A stretch of 64,000 nt of DNA from Magnetospirillum fulvum (GTDB lineage: Bacteria > Pseudomonadota > Alphaproteobacteria > Rhodospirillales > Magnetospirillaceae), in the NCBI RefSeq assembly GCF_900108475.1, contig NZ_FNWO01000010.1, forward strand, positions 1 to 64,000. Direction: 5' to 3'. Positions 1 through 7,957 of the stretch are shown here, in pieces (the first letter of the stretch is position 1; each line of letters begins with the position of its first letter). The notes under the pieces are model-generated. The model did no database searches. It saw only the letters and a program-made list of their open reading frames with translations, and was not told the DNA's origin. A program made the position numbers and the translations under genes.

Positions 1-293
<293 letters not shown>

Positions 294-382
294 CCCATGC
301 GCGGCGGCAAGCCCGACTTCTAGAACGCTAAAATTGCACGCGGTTTACTTACCAGATCAGATAAATTTGAGTTTCCTTCGAC

Positions 383-501
383 GACCTGGTGGTCATAGCG
401 AGGGCCCCCCACCCGATCCCATCCCGAACTCGGACGTGAAACCCCTCTGCGCCCATGGTACTGTGTCTTAAGGCACGGGAGAGTCGGTCGCTGCCAGGTC
501 T
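383..501 (+). rRNA. 5S ribosomal RNA
   Basis: The sequence has the conserved 5S core (CCCGATCCCATCCCGAACTCGG near 412-433, written here only as a landmark region) and terminal pairing of GACCTGG near the 5' end with CCAGGTC near the 3' end. A precursor stem brackets it: 366-378 (TTTGAGTTTCCTT) pairs perfectly with 505-517, as expected of an RNase processing stalk. The ends are accurate to a few bases. Confidence 0.96.
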
Positions 502-561
502 TCCAAGGAAACTCAAAAAAACCTATCCACAAAGACAACCCAACCCGCTCAAAACCATCAC

Positions 562-684
<123 letters not shown>

Positions 685-831
685 AGACTGCCGATGCCCG
701 GTTTCTGCTCTTCCGACCGTCAGGGCATGAGCCGTAGGCGAATAAATTGGCGCATAGCCTGACTTTGACCGGACCTGGGATACCCCTGGTCCGGGCATAT
801 AGGAAGGCTCGCGACAATCCCCCGGAGGGAA

Positions 832-867
832 AAGGTCCCAGGTTCAAATCCTGCCACCGCAACCAAA
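832..867 (+). pseudogene. Remnant copy of tRNA 3' end (T-arm, acceptor, CCA)
   Basis: These 36 bases match 605-640 of tRNA-fMet at 34 positions, covering the variable loop, T-arm, 3' acceptor strand, CCA and two following bases. One mismatch breaks the first T-stem pair, and no matching 5' half (D-arm, anticodon arm) is visible upstream, so it should not fold as a tRNA. Such partial 3' copies commonly arise as attachment-site duplications when an element integrates in a tRNA gene; duplication plus decay of a whole second tRNA is the alternative. Confidence 0.6.
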
Positions 868-882
868 ATCAAAATATTGATC

Positions 883-914
883 AAGGCGTTAGTCGAAAGG
901 CTAACGCCTTTTTC
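883..914 (+). terminator. Rho-independent terminator
   Basis: A ten-base perfect stem, AAGGCGTTAG (883-892) with CTAACGCCTT (901-910), is followed by further T residues. It lies 16 bases after the tRNA remnant, as a terminator would after a real tRNA gene, which fits the idea that a transcribed tRNA once stood here. Confidence 0.75.
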
Positions 915-1124
915 GCGTCTCCAGCCCGGCGCTGGTAACGCCCGAATGCGTATGGGCGGCGGGAACCCAGTTCCGTTGCCCCTGCTTGACCCCGTCTCCT
1001 CGACCGGCTTTCAAGTGAATCGTGGCGGGCGTCCTAAAGGGCATATTGAACCGAGGGTGTACCTAAGGTAGGGTTCGAATGATATTCGAATTATCCTTAT
1101 TCCAATTATATATGGCCCACGACC

Positions 1125-3047
1125 ATGAGCGTCGCCACCCAGGCTGAAATCTACGTCATCGTCATCACGAACATTTTACTGCTCGGGATGATGCTTGCCT
1201 TGTCGTCAGGACGACGCGACGGTGTCCTGCTTTGGGCCATGGCTTTTTTCTGGCATGCAGCCACCTTTTTCATTTTGTTGCTGTGGCCGTCCAACCTGCC
1301 CGAACTTGGCATGCTGGCCGCCACCCTGACCTATTCGGTGGGCTTGGCCTGCCTGGCACAAGGTCTGGGACGTTTCCTCGCCCAAGTGGTGAGCGGCTGG
1401 GTGCTCTGGCTGCCCTGCGCTCTGATCCTCGTCACCGCTCCCTTCATCGATGAATGGCCCTTACTGCGGGTGGTGTGGCGTGGCACGATCCTCTCCGCCC
1501 AGACGAGCTTTCTGTTGTATTTCCTTGTTCGCCATCGGCACAGCGCCTCAGGCGTGGGGAAATATTATCTCGCCGTTGGATTTGGCATCCTGATCTTCTT
1601 CCAGATCGTCCGGACCGTCTACGCGGCGATTTCCGGGCTGTCCGGCTGGCCGCTGCTGTCCCTCGACATGGTCCAATTTTTCGCACAGATCGAACCGAGG
1701 AAACTCCTGTCGCTCAGCCTGGTGATCACGCTGCCGTCCCTAATCGGCATCAGTTCTCTCTTCATCATCAAGGATCGCCTGCGGCAGGATGTCGAAGACA
1801 TCCGGATTTTCATGCAAAAGGTCCTGGACGCCATCCCGCATCAGCTTTGCGTGATCGACACAGCGGGCGAAATCACCCGGATCAACCGGGCTTGGAGCAT
1901 TTTCGCGGCAGAGAATGGCGGACGTCCCGATTCGATCGGACTGGGGGCCAACTACCTGCGAGTCACCTTGGGTGCCAATGATCCGGTCGGCAAGGGGATC
2001 CAGGAGGTTCTCGACCATCGACGGGACCATTTCAGTGCGGAATATCCCTGTCATACCTCCAGACGGCAACGCTGGTTCCTGCTTCAGGCCGCCCCGTTGG
2101 ACGACAGGCGCGGCCGGGCGGTGATCAGTCACACGGAGATCTCGGCGCAAAAAGAACTGGAGAGATTGCAGCAGCAATCACTGATCATGTTCCGCGATGT
2201 CGCAAATTTGGTCCCGGGTATTTTGTACAAGGTCCGGGAACGCGGGGTGGGTGAGGGAAAGCCCGTCTTCGAGTTCATGAGTCCCCGGATCGGCGAACTG
2301 GGTCTGGATGCCCAGGCCATCTGCGAGAACGCCGACCTGCTTCTGTCGCGGGTCCACCCTGACGACCTTCGGGAGATGGTCGGTTCGGTGGAAAGGTGTT
2401 CGGCGGCACAGATCGCGTGGCATATGCAGCTTCGCCTGCGACATCGCGACGGGGCCTATCGCTGGTATCAGGGCCGAGCCACCCCCGAGCGGGAAAATAA
2501 CGGAAGTGAGACGGTCTGGTACGGCTATTTCCAAGACATTGATGAAATTAAATCGAGCGAGGAGAGTATTCGCGTCCTGGCGCATCACGATGCGCTGACC
2601 GGTCTTCCCAACCGGATTCTCTTCAACGATCGCCTCATTCAAGCGATGGCCCAGGCCCGCCGAAACCAGCACAAGCTGGCGGTTCTGTTTATCGACCTCG
2701 ACCGTTTCAAGCCGGTCAACGACCGATATGGTCATGACATGGGCGATTCGTTGTTGCGCAAGGTGGCGGAGCGTTTGCGCGGCTGCCTCCGCGACATCGA
2801 CACTCCCGCGCGCATCGGCGGCGACGAGTTCGTCGTCCTGCTCAATCAGGTCAAGGACGAGGCGGATGCAAGAACCGTCGCTGACAAGGCTGCTGCCGCG
2901 ATGGCCGAACCGTTCCTCGTCAACGAGACGATTCTCACCATTTCCTCGAGCATCGGGATTTCGGTCTTTCCCGATCATGGCGAAAGCGTGACTGAACTCC
3001 TGACCCATGCGGATCGGGAAATGTATCGCCGCAAGGGTAGGAATTAA
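1125..3047 (+). CDS. Membrane-bound diguanylate cyclase with two PAS-like domains
   Basis: Makes the second messenger c-di-GMP from two GTP. Roughly residues 1-215 are hydrophobic, with six or seven predicted membrane segments. Two PAS-type sensor regions follow (about 226-345 and 350-475), then a GGDEF domain (about 478-640). The catalytic signature is intact (GGDEF at 565-569), and an RxxD product-inhibition I-site (RDID, 556-559) sits exactly five residues before it, so an active, feedback-inhibited cyclase is expected. No EAL domain. The signal is unknown. The gene stands alone behind an AT-rich promoter region and converges on the GldA-like gene. Confidence 0.9.
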   Translation: MSVATQAEIYVIVITNILLLGMMLALSSGRRDGVLLWAMAFFWHAATFFILLLWPSNLPELGMLAATLTYSVGLACLAQGLGRFLAQVVSGWVLWLPCALILVTAPFIDEWPLLRVVWRGTILSAQTSFLLYFLVRHRHSASGVGKYYLAVGFGILIFFQIVRTVYAAISGLSGWPLLSLDMVQFFAQIEPRKLLSLSLVITLPSLIGISSLFIIKDRLRQDVEDIRIFMQKVLDAIPHQLCVIDTAGEITRINRAWSIFAAENGGRPDSIGLGANYLRVTLGANDPVGKGIQEVLDHRRDHFSAEYPCHTSRRQRWFLLQAAPLDDRRGRAVISHTEISAQKELERLQQQSLIMFRDVANLVPGILYKVRERGVGEGKPVFEFMSPRIGELGLDAQAICENADLLLSRVHPDDLREMVGSVERCSAAQIAWHMQLRLRHRDGAYRWYQGRATPERENNGSETVWYGYFQDIDEIKSSEESIRVLAHHDALTGLPNRILFNDRLIQAMAQARRNQHKLAVLFIDLDRFKPVNDRYGHDMGDSLLRKVAERLRGCLRDIDTPARIGGDEFVVLLNQVKDEADARTVADKAAAAMAEPFLVNETILTISSSIGISVFPDHGESVTELLTHADREMYRRKGRN

Positions 3048-3235
3048 CAAACAGCGCCGAACGCTAATCCGCTCCATTTATCGTGGGGGCATGGCCCTCG
3101 CTATGGATTGGCTGTCTCGCTCTCCTCGGAACGCGGGCCACATTTGCCTGGGTAATCCCCCCTGAAAATAAGGGGTTGGGACGTAGAACTTTCTCGGTCT
3201 TGTGTCCGCTGGACCCTATCGTCTGGCGTCATCCC

Positions 3236-4351
3236 TTAGCGACTGACCCGCTGCGACCGGTCATTGAGGGCGAGGGCGTTGGCCGTCCAGATCGCGTCTT
3301 CGACCGTTGCGGCGGTGACGTCGAACCATGTCGCATGGATCGTTTCGCCGGGAGCAGTGGCGGCCTCGGCGACGGCGCGGATGTCGTCGCGGGTCGGGGC
3401 GTGGATGCCGAGATCGTCGAGGCAGACCGGCAGCCCGACCGACCGACAGAATTCCAGAACCTGTTGAAATTGTTCGGCCGGACGGCCTTCCATCACCAGT
3501 TGGACCAGAGTTCCGAAGGCGACTTTCTGACCATGAAGCCGGTCGTGTGAGCTTTTAAGGACGGTCAGACCGTTATGGATCGCGTGGGCTCCGGCCAGAC
3601 CGCCGCTTTCGAAGCCGAGGCCGCTCAGTAAGGTGTTGGCTTCGACGATTGCTTCGACCGCCGGAGTCACGCAGCGGTTCGCGACCGCCAGTTTTGCCGC
3701 CAACCCGTGTTCCAGCAAGGTGTCGTAGCACAGGCGGGCCAGGGCGAGGGCGGAGCGGAGCGGGGCCTTGGCTCCGGTCAATACGTTGGGGCGGCAGCTT
3801 CGGGCGCAAGTGTCGGCTTCCCAGAAGGTGGCCAGCGCGTCGCCCATCCCCGACACCAAGGTTTCGACTGGGGCGTTTGCGATGATCCGGGTATCGACCA
3901 GAACGCAGTCGGGATTGTGCGGCAGCAATTGATAGCGCTCGAACACACCTGTTTCGGCATAAATCACCGACAGGGCAGAGCAGGGAGCGTCGGTTGCCGC
4001 GACGGTGGGCAGGACGATCACCGGCAGCTTGAGCCGGTGGGCGACGACTTTGCCGGTGTCGATGACTTTTCCGCCTCCGGCGGCGATGACGAGATCGATC
4101 CCGTTCTGCTGGGCGACGCAAACCAATCTGGCGATCTCGGACTCGCAGCACTCTCCCCCGAAGAGTTCGCGGTGGCAGGAGAGACCGCTGCCCGCCAGGG
4201 CGGCCTCGATCGGTCCACCGCAGGCGGCCAGGGCTCGCCGTCCGCTCACCAGCAGCGCCCGGGTGCCGAGGCGCGCCGCGTGGAGTCCGATTTCGGCGAC
4301 GGCCCCGTCTCCCTGGATATAGCGGCGGGGTGCAAGCAACATCTGGCTCAT
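3236..4351 (-). CDS. Iron-containing alcohol dehydrogenase, glycerol dehydrogenase (GldA)-like
   Basis: A 371-residue protein of the usual length for GldA-type NAD-dependent dehydrogenases (glycerol to dihydroxyacetone in the type enzyme). Family motifs visible are the nucleotide-binding AAGGGKVIDTGK stretch, the PTVAATDAPCSALSVIY segment, and probable metal ligands Asp in GMGDALATFWEAD plus His in GAHAIHNGL and in DRLHGQKVAFG. The true substrate cannot be told from sequence; related enzymes act on other hydroxy compounds or phosphates. It is monocistronic. ATG 4351 was taken as start; a second ATG three codons later is possible. Confidence 0.85.
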   Translation of the reverse strand: MSQMLLAPRRYIQGDGAVAEIGLHAARLGTRALLVSGRRALAACGGPIEAALAGSGLSCHRELFGGECCESEIARLVCVAQQNGIDLVIAAGGGKVIDTGKVVAHRLKLPVIVLPTVAATDAPCSALSVIYAETGVFERYQLLPHNPDCVLVDTRIIANAPVETLVSGMGDALATFWEADTCARSCRPNVLTGAKAPLRSALALARLCYDTLLEHGLAAKLAVANRCVTPAVEAIVEANTLLSGLGFESGGLAGAHAIHNGLTVLKSSHDRLHGQKVAFGTLVQLVMEGRPAEQFQQVLEFCRSVGLPVCLDDLGIHAPTRDDIRAVAEAATAPGETIHATWFDVTAATVEDAIWTANALALNDRSQRVSR

Positions 4352-4590
4352 GGCGTGCGTTCCAGTTTGACGAAGCCCGTTTCCTGGCCGGACAGCCTAT
4401 GCGCCGGGGGGAAGAGCTTCAAGCCCGACCGGTGGAGGGGGAGGGCGCAAAACCGAGGCGAGGGACCGTCCTCGGCCATAATTTGTCCGCTTTTGTGGCG
4501 TTTCCTATAAAGCAGCGGAATTGGTAACGATTGAGTTCTATACTCCTCCGCGTAAGGCTGAGGTTGCCTCTAGCTCTGGGAAGACCGGTC

Positions 4591-4929
4591 ATGAAGGTTA
4601 AATTGGTAGTTTGCGCTCTTGCCGCCGCGATGGCGGTGGCTGCGCCGCTGGAGTCGGCCCAGGCTCGCGACCGACATGGCAACGACCTCACCCTGGGGCT
4701 GCTGCTGGGAGCCGCCGCAGTCGGCACTACGGCGGCGATCATGTCCGCGCCGTCGTCCGAGGTCTATGCTGCCCCGCCGCCGGTCTATTATGCGCCGCCC
4801 CCGGTTTATTACGCCCCGCCGCCGCCGGTCTATTACGCGCCGCCGCCGCCGGTTTACTATGCGCCGCCGCCCCCGCCGGTGGTGTATTACGCCCCGCCGC
4901 CGCGTCACTATTACTACCGGGGCTATTGA
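4591..4929 (+). CDS. Secreted Pro/Tyr-rich repeat protein
   Basis: A 112-residue protein with a clear signal peptide (MKVKL then a hydrophobic core ending at SAQA-RD, about residue 24). After a short glycine/alanine-rich hydrophobic stretch, the C-terminal half is built of degenerate repeats of the type PPPPVYYAPPP, ending HYYYRGY. It resembles the small YXAPPP-rich envelope proteins of alphaproteobacteria, whose role is unknown; Tyr/Pro tails suggest an extracytoplasmic structural or adhesive part. ATG 4591 is preferred to the upstream TTG because it gives the signal peptide directly. Confidence 0.7.
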   Translation: MKVKLVVCALAAAMAVAAPLESAQARDRHGNDLTLGLLLGAAAVGTTAAIMSAPSSEVYAAPPPVYYAPPPVYYAPPPPVYYAPPPPVYYAPPPPPVVYYAPPPRHYYYRGY

Positions 4930-4938
4930 GGCCAAGAC

Positions 4939-4970
4939 GATCCCGCCCGCGCTGGGCGCGAGGCGGGATC
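4939..4970. terminator. Bidirectional hairpin between convergent genes
   Basis: GATCCCGCC (4939-4947) pairs with GGCGGGATC (4962-4970) across a GC-rich loop. It lies between the ends of two convergent genes (4929 and 4984) and probably terminates both. Confidence 0.7.
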
Positions 4971-4983
4971 GGTTGTGCCGGGA

Positions 4984-5523
4984 TCAGGCGGCGGCGGAAG
5001 GCTTGCCGTCCTTGAGGTCGGCGACGACTTTCTTTCCGATGCCGAATTGCTTCCGGAAGAAGGCTTTCACCTTGCTCGGATCGAGATCGACGAGGCTTCC
5101 CCCCGATTCGTAATGGCGGACAAAGACCTGATTGACGGCATAGGTCGCCGCTCCGGCCAGAACCGGCAGCGCCACCGCGCCGGTGGTCTGACCGATGATG
5201 GGGATGAATTTCAGCAGGCTGATGACGGTGCCGCCGACGGCGACGGGGAACAATCCCCCCAGCAGCGAGGTCAGGATCGCCTTGCCGCGATCTTGCTGGA
5301 AGGGGACGCCATATTCCTGCGACAGCGAGCGGATCAGGTCGAGATTGATCGCGACGACGCCGACGACATCGACGATCGGGATCGGAACCAGACCGACGCC
5401 GAGTGCGCCGAGGATGTGATTGCGGGCGATTTTTTCGACCCGCAGCGCGCGGGCGGCACCGTCGCCGGTCGCGTCGTCCGCGACGTCCGACGGGGCAGAG
5501 GATTCGCTGGGTTTATCCGACAT
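4984..5523 (-). CDS. DUF697/YcjF-like membrane-associated protein
   Basis: A 179-residue protein with a polar N-terminus, then amphipathic and hydrophobic segments (NHILGALGVGLVPIPIVDVVGV and a second around GGLFPVAVGGTVISLLKFIPIIG) typical of DUF697 proteins, which are often fused to GTPases of the YcjX/Era class. Here the domain stands alone. Its biochemical role is not known. The start at 5523 is chosen for a GGAG ribosome site eight bases upstream; the open frame extends further without such a site. Confidence 0.7.
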   Translation of the reverse strand: MSDKPSESSAPSDVADDATGDGAARALRVEKIARNHILGALGVGLVPIPIVDVVGVVAINLDLIRSLSQEYGVPFQQDRGKAILTSLLGGLFPVAVGGTVISLLKFIPIIGQTTGAVALPVLAGAATYAVNQVFVRHYESGGSLVDLDPSKVKAFFRKQFGIGKKVVADLKDGKPSAAA

Positions 5524-5629
5524 GACGGCAGCTCCAGACAAGAGGGCGCGCGCGACCGGCGCGGGCAGGGACCAGGGCACACTCTACCGTTAAACCGACA
5601 TCGCGTCACGGGCTCGCACCGCCCGGACC

Positions 5630-6199
5630 TCAGCGCGGCCGGGCTTGGTCCCGCGCCTGCAACTGCAATTCGCGCAGGGCGGTCAGTTCGCCCAGCAGCA
5701 GGCGGCGGTCGTTGTCCTGGACCGCCGGAGGATCCTTGGCGTTGGGGATGTAGAGCAAGGCGCCGAGCGCGTGGCACGCCGCCAGCCGCAAGGTTTGGTT
5801 CCCGTCATCGGCCATCCGCAACAGCGTTGCGATCTCCTCCCGCGGATGGCTTTGGAAGGTGGTTTGCAGGTAGCTCGACATCAGCAGTCCGTCGCGGTGG
5901 AAATAGCGGAACAGTTCTTCATCGCGCGAGGCGATGTCGATCAGCAACGTGTCGATGAACCAGCCCAGCGAGAATTGCGAAACATTGTGGCCGGTTTCGG
6001 TCTGGCGAATAAAATCCGAGACGCTGGAGACGTCGAAGACGACCTCGAGCGTCTCTTCGTCGGAGTTCGGAGCGGGAAAGGTATTGGCGCAGGCCAGAAC
6101 GGACAGCGACAGCACCGCGCCCAGAACGATCCTGGCCGCCAGCGCAGTCCGCGCGCGCGGCACCGGCGCGGCCGTGCAAGAGTCCGAGGCGAAGGTCAT
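5630..6199 (-). CDS. Possible exported lipoprotein of unknown function
   Basis: About 189 residues from the ATG at 6199. A hydrophobic stretch (AARIVLGAVLSLSVLACANT) ends in LAC, a weak lipobox, so the mature protein may be an outer- or inner-membrane lipoprotein. The rest is soluble and partly helical (around HPREEIATLLRMADDGNQTLRLAACHALGALLY, reminiscent of HEAT-like helices) and I do not recognise a family. No strong ribosome site precedes the chosen start, so the N-terminus is uncertain. Confidence 0.55.
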   Translation of the reverse strand: MTFASDSCTAAPVPRARTALAARIVLGAVLSLSVLACANTFPAPNSDEETLEVVFDVSSVSDFIRQTETGHNVSQFSLGWFIDTLLIDIASRDEELFRYFHRDGLLMSSYLQTTFQSHPREEIATLLRMADDGNQTLRLAACHALGALLYIPNAKDPPAVQDNDRRLLLGELTALRELQLQARDQARPR

Positions 6200-6522
6200 G
6201 AAGCGACTCGGTTCACGATGAAGGGATAGGAGTGTTCCCCTTATACGCCGGATCGACCGTATGGGGCCATCCGGTAATTCCCCTCCCCCATTATTGACGA
6301 TGGGTTGATTATCAGTTGGCGCCCCATGCAATATTTTAAATTAAAGCAAGAAAAATATTTAATTCCGTCTCTTTCGGCGGGCGTGAAGCCGCCCCGGTCA
6401 GGCCGGAAAGGGAAAGGGCAGATGGGATCGTCACGGGCAATCGGCTCCGATGGCCATGCCCTTTGGCCCAGGGCTTCCGTCTCCTCTGGAAATGGCGGGC
6501 AAACCTCGCTAGAAGTAGGCAC
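6200..6522. other. Divergent intergenic region upstream of ccmC
   Basis: This 323-bp interval separates the lipoprotein gene and the ccm operon. It includes a very AT-rich island at 6325-6365 with a perfect inverted repeat, AATATTTT (6330-6337) and AAAATATT (6352-6359). This is the probable control region for one or both genes; no clear -35/-10 pair could be assigned. Confidence 0.5.
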
Positions 6523-7257
6523 ATGCACCGCTACGCCAATCCCGCCCGCTTCCTGCGTCTGGCCAAGGCGATCCTGCCGTATTCGTCGGGACTCGCCGTT
6601 CTGCTCCTCGGTTCCGGCCTGTGGTTCGCCCTGGTCGGTTCGCCCGCCGATTACCAGCAAGGCGACAGCATGAGGATCATGTACGTCCATGTGCCGTCGG
6701 CCTGGATGGGCATGGTCTGCTATGTCGCGATGGCGATCTTCAGCGCGATGGCGCTGATCTGGAAACATCCGCTGGCCGATCTGCTCGCCCGCGCCACCGC
6801 TCCGGTGGGCGCCGCCTTCACCCTGCTCTGTCTCGTCACCGGATCGCTGTGGGGCAAGCCGATGTGGGGGACGTGGTGGGTGTGGGATGCCCGGCTGACC
6901 AGCATGTTGATCCTGCTGTTCCTCTATCTGGGCTATATGGCGCTGATCGACGCCTTCGACGATCCCGAGCGGGGGTCGAAGGCCGGGGCGATCCTGGCCC
7001 TGGTCGGGGCGGTCAACATTCCTGTCATCAAATTCTCGGTTGATTGGTGGAACACCCTGCACCAGCCCGCCAGCGTGGTGAAGATGGGCGGTCCGGCGAT
7101 CGACCCCAGCATGCTGTTGCCGCTGCTGCTGATGGCGTTCGGCTTCAAGGCCTATTGGGTCACCGTTCTGCTGCTGCGCGGCCGCGCCGAGATCGCCGCC
7201 CAGAAAATCCGCGTCCTGCGCCTTGCCCAGGTCCACGCTTCATCCCAAGGGGAGTGA
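6523..7257 (+). CDS. ccmC: Heme exporter protein CcmC
   Basis: First gene of the cytochrome c maturation (System I) cluster. CcmC is the six-helix inner-membrane protein that loads heme onto CcmE. The protein (244 aa) carries the periplasmic tryptophan-rich WWD motif (WGTWWVWDARLTS) and conserved histidines in YVHVPSAW and in WWNTLHQPAS that serve as axial heme ligands in the family. The ATG at 6523 was chosen over an upstream frame extension because homologues begin near it and AGAAG lies upstream. ccmA and ccmB, which usually precede it, are not in this window. Confidence 0.95.
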   Translation: MHRYANPARFLRLAKAILPYSSGLAVLLLGSGLWFALVGSPADYQQGDSMRIMYVHVPSAWMGMVCYVAMAIFSAMALIWKHPLADLLARATAPVGAAFTLLCLVTGSLWGKPMWGTWWVWDARLTSMLILLFLYLGYMALIDAFDDPERGSKAGAILALVGAVNIPVIKFSVDWWNTLHQPASVVKMGGPAIDPSMLLPLLLMAFGFKAYWVTVLLLRGRAEIAAQKIRVLRLAQVHASSQGE

Positions 7258-7264
7258 CCGACAG

Positions 7265-7462
7265 ATGGAGTCTCTGCACGCCCTGTTCGCCATGGGAGGC
7301 TATGCCGGTTACGTCTGGCCGGCCTACGGAATTTCGGTGGTGGTGCTGACCGCCGTTCTGGCGATCTCGCTACGCCAGGTGCGCCGCCGCGAGGCCGAAC
7401 TGGAGCAGCTCCAGGGCGCGCGGCGGGGGCGCCGGAACGGCGCGGCGGGAGCCGGGTCATGA
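7265..7462 (+). CDS. ccmD: Heme exporter small subunit CcmD
   Basis: A 65-residue single-pass membrane protein: a short N-terminal stretch (MESLHALFAMGGYAGYVWPAYG, then a hydrophobic helix) and a basic, Gln/Arg-rich cytoplasmic tail, the standard CcmD design. In System I it helps release holo-CcmE from CcmC/CcmAB. AAGGGGAGTGA lies just upstream of the ATG, and the stop overlaps the ccmE start as ATGA, so the two are translationally coupled. Confidence 0.9.
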   Translation: MESLHALFAMGGYAGYVWPAYGISVVVLTAVLAISLRQVRRREAELEQLQGARRGRRNGAAGAGS

Positions 7463-7899
7463 CCCGCAAGCAGCGACGCCTTTATTTCGTTCTGCTCGGC
7501 CTGCTGGCGCTGGGCGCCGCCGCCACCCTGGTTCTCACCGCGATCTCGGATTCGCTGGTCTATTTCTATACGCCGAGCGACCTGGTCGCGAAGCCGCAGC
7601 CCGAAGGACGGCGGATGCGGATCGGCGGGCTGGTCCAGGACCATAGCGTCATTCGCGACGGTAAAAGCGTGACCTTTGTCGTCACCGATCTGGTCCAAAG
7701 CCTGCCGGTGACCTATGCCGGGATTCTGCCCGACCTGTTCCGCGAGGGCCAGGGCGTGGTGGTCGAGGGCAAGATGGGGCCGGACGGACGCTTCCTGGCC
7801 GCCGAGGTTCTCGCCAAGCATGACGAGAAATACATGCCGAAGGACGTCGCCGATGCCCTGAAAAAATCAGGGCAGTGGAAGGAACCGAAGGCGAACTGA
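7459..7899 (+). CDS. ccmE: Cytochrome c-type biogenesis heme chaperone CcmE
   Basis: A 146-residue periplasmic heme chaperone with an N-terminal membrane anchor (about residues 8-28) and an OB-fold domain. The covalent heme-binding histidine is H121 in LAKHDEKYMP, followed by the conserved tyrosine Y125, the usual HxxxY form. It takes heme from CcmC and delivers it to CcmF. Starts inside the ccmD stop codon. Confidence 0.96.
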   Translation: MTRKQRRLYFVLLGLLALGAAATLVLTAISDSLVYFYTPSDLVAKPQPEGRRMRIGGLVQDHSVIRDGKSVTFVVTDLVQSLPVTYAGILPDLFREGQGVVVEGKMGPDGRFLAAEVLAKHDEKYMPKDVADALKKSGQWKEPKAN

Positions 7900-7957
7900 G
7901 CGGGGGCTTTCCCGACCGCTCCCGATGCGACGTTTCCGACGAAAGGACTAACGCCCG

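Larger units (their letters stand above)
685..1124. other. Non-coding interval after the rRNA operon
   Basis: This 440-bp stretch has no convincing gene. It contains the tRNA 3'-end copy at 832-867 and a terminator-like hairpin at 883-914. The last 60 bases before the next gene are AT-rich (around 1080-1115) and are the probable promoter region for the diguanylate cyclase gene starting at 1125. Confidence 0.6.

Noticed and set aside
790-865. A functional second tRNA gene
   Set aside because: Only the T-arm and 3' acceptor are recognisable; there is no complementary 5' acceptor, D-arm or anticodon stem at the proper distance.
4759-4910. Tandem repeats that might be a CRISPR or minisatellite
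   Set aside because: The repeats are in frame, code for Pro/Tyr units of a secreted protein, and lack unique spacers of constant length. No CRISPR array or cas gene was seen in the window.
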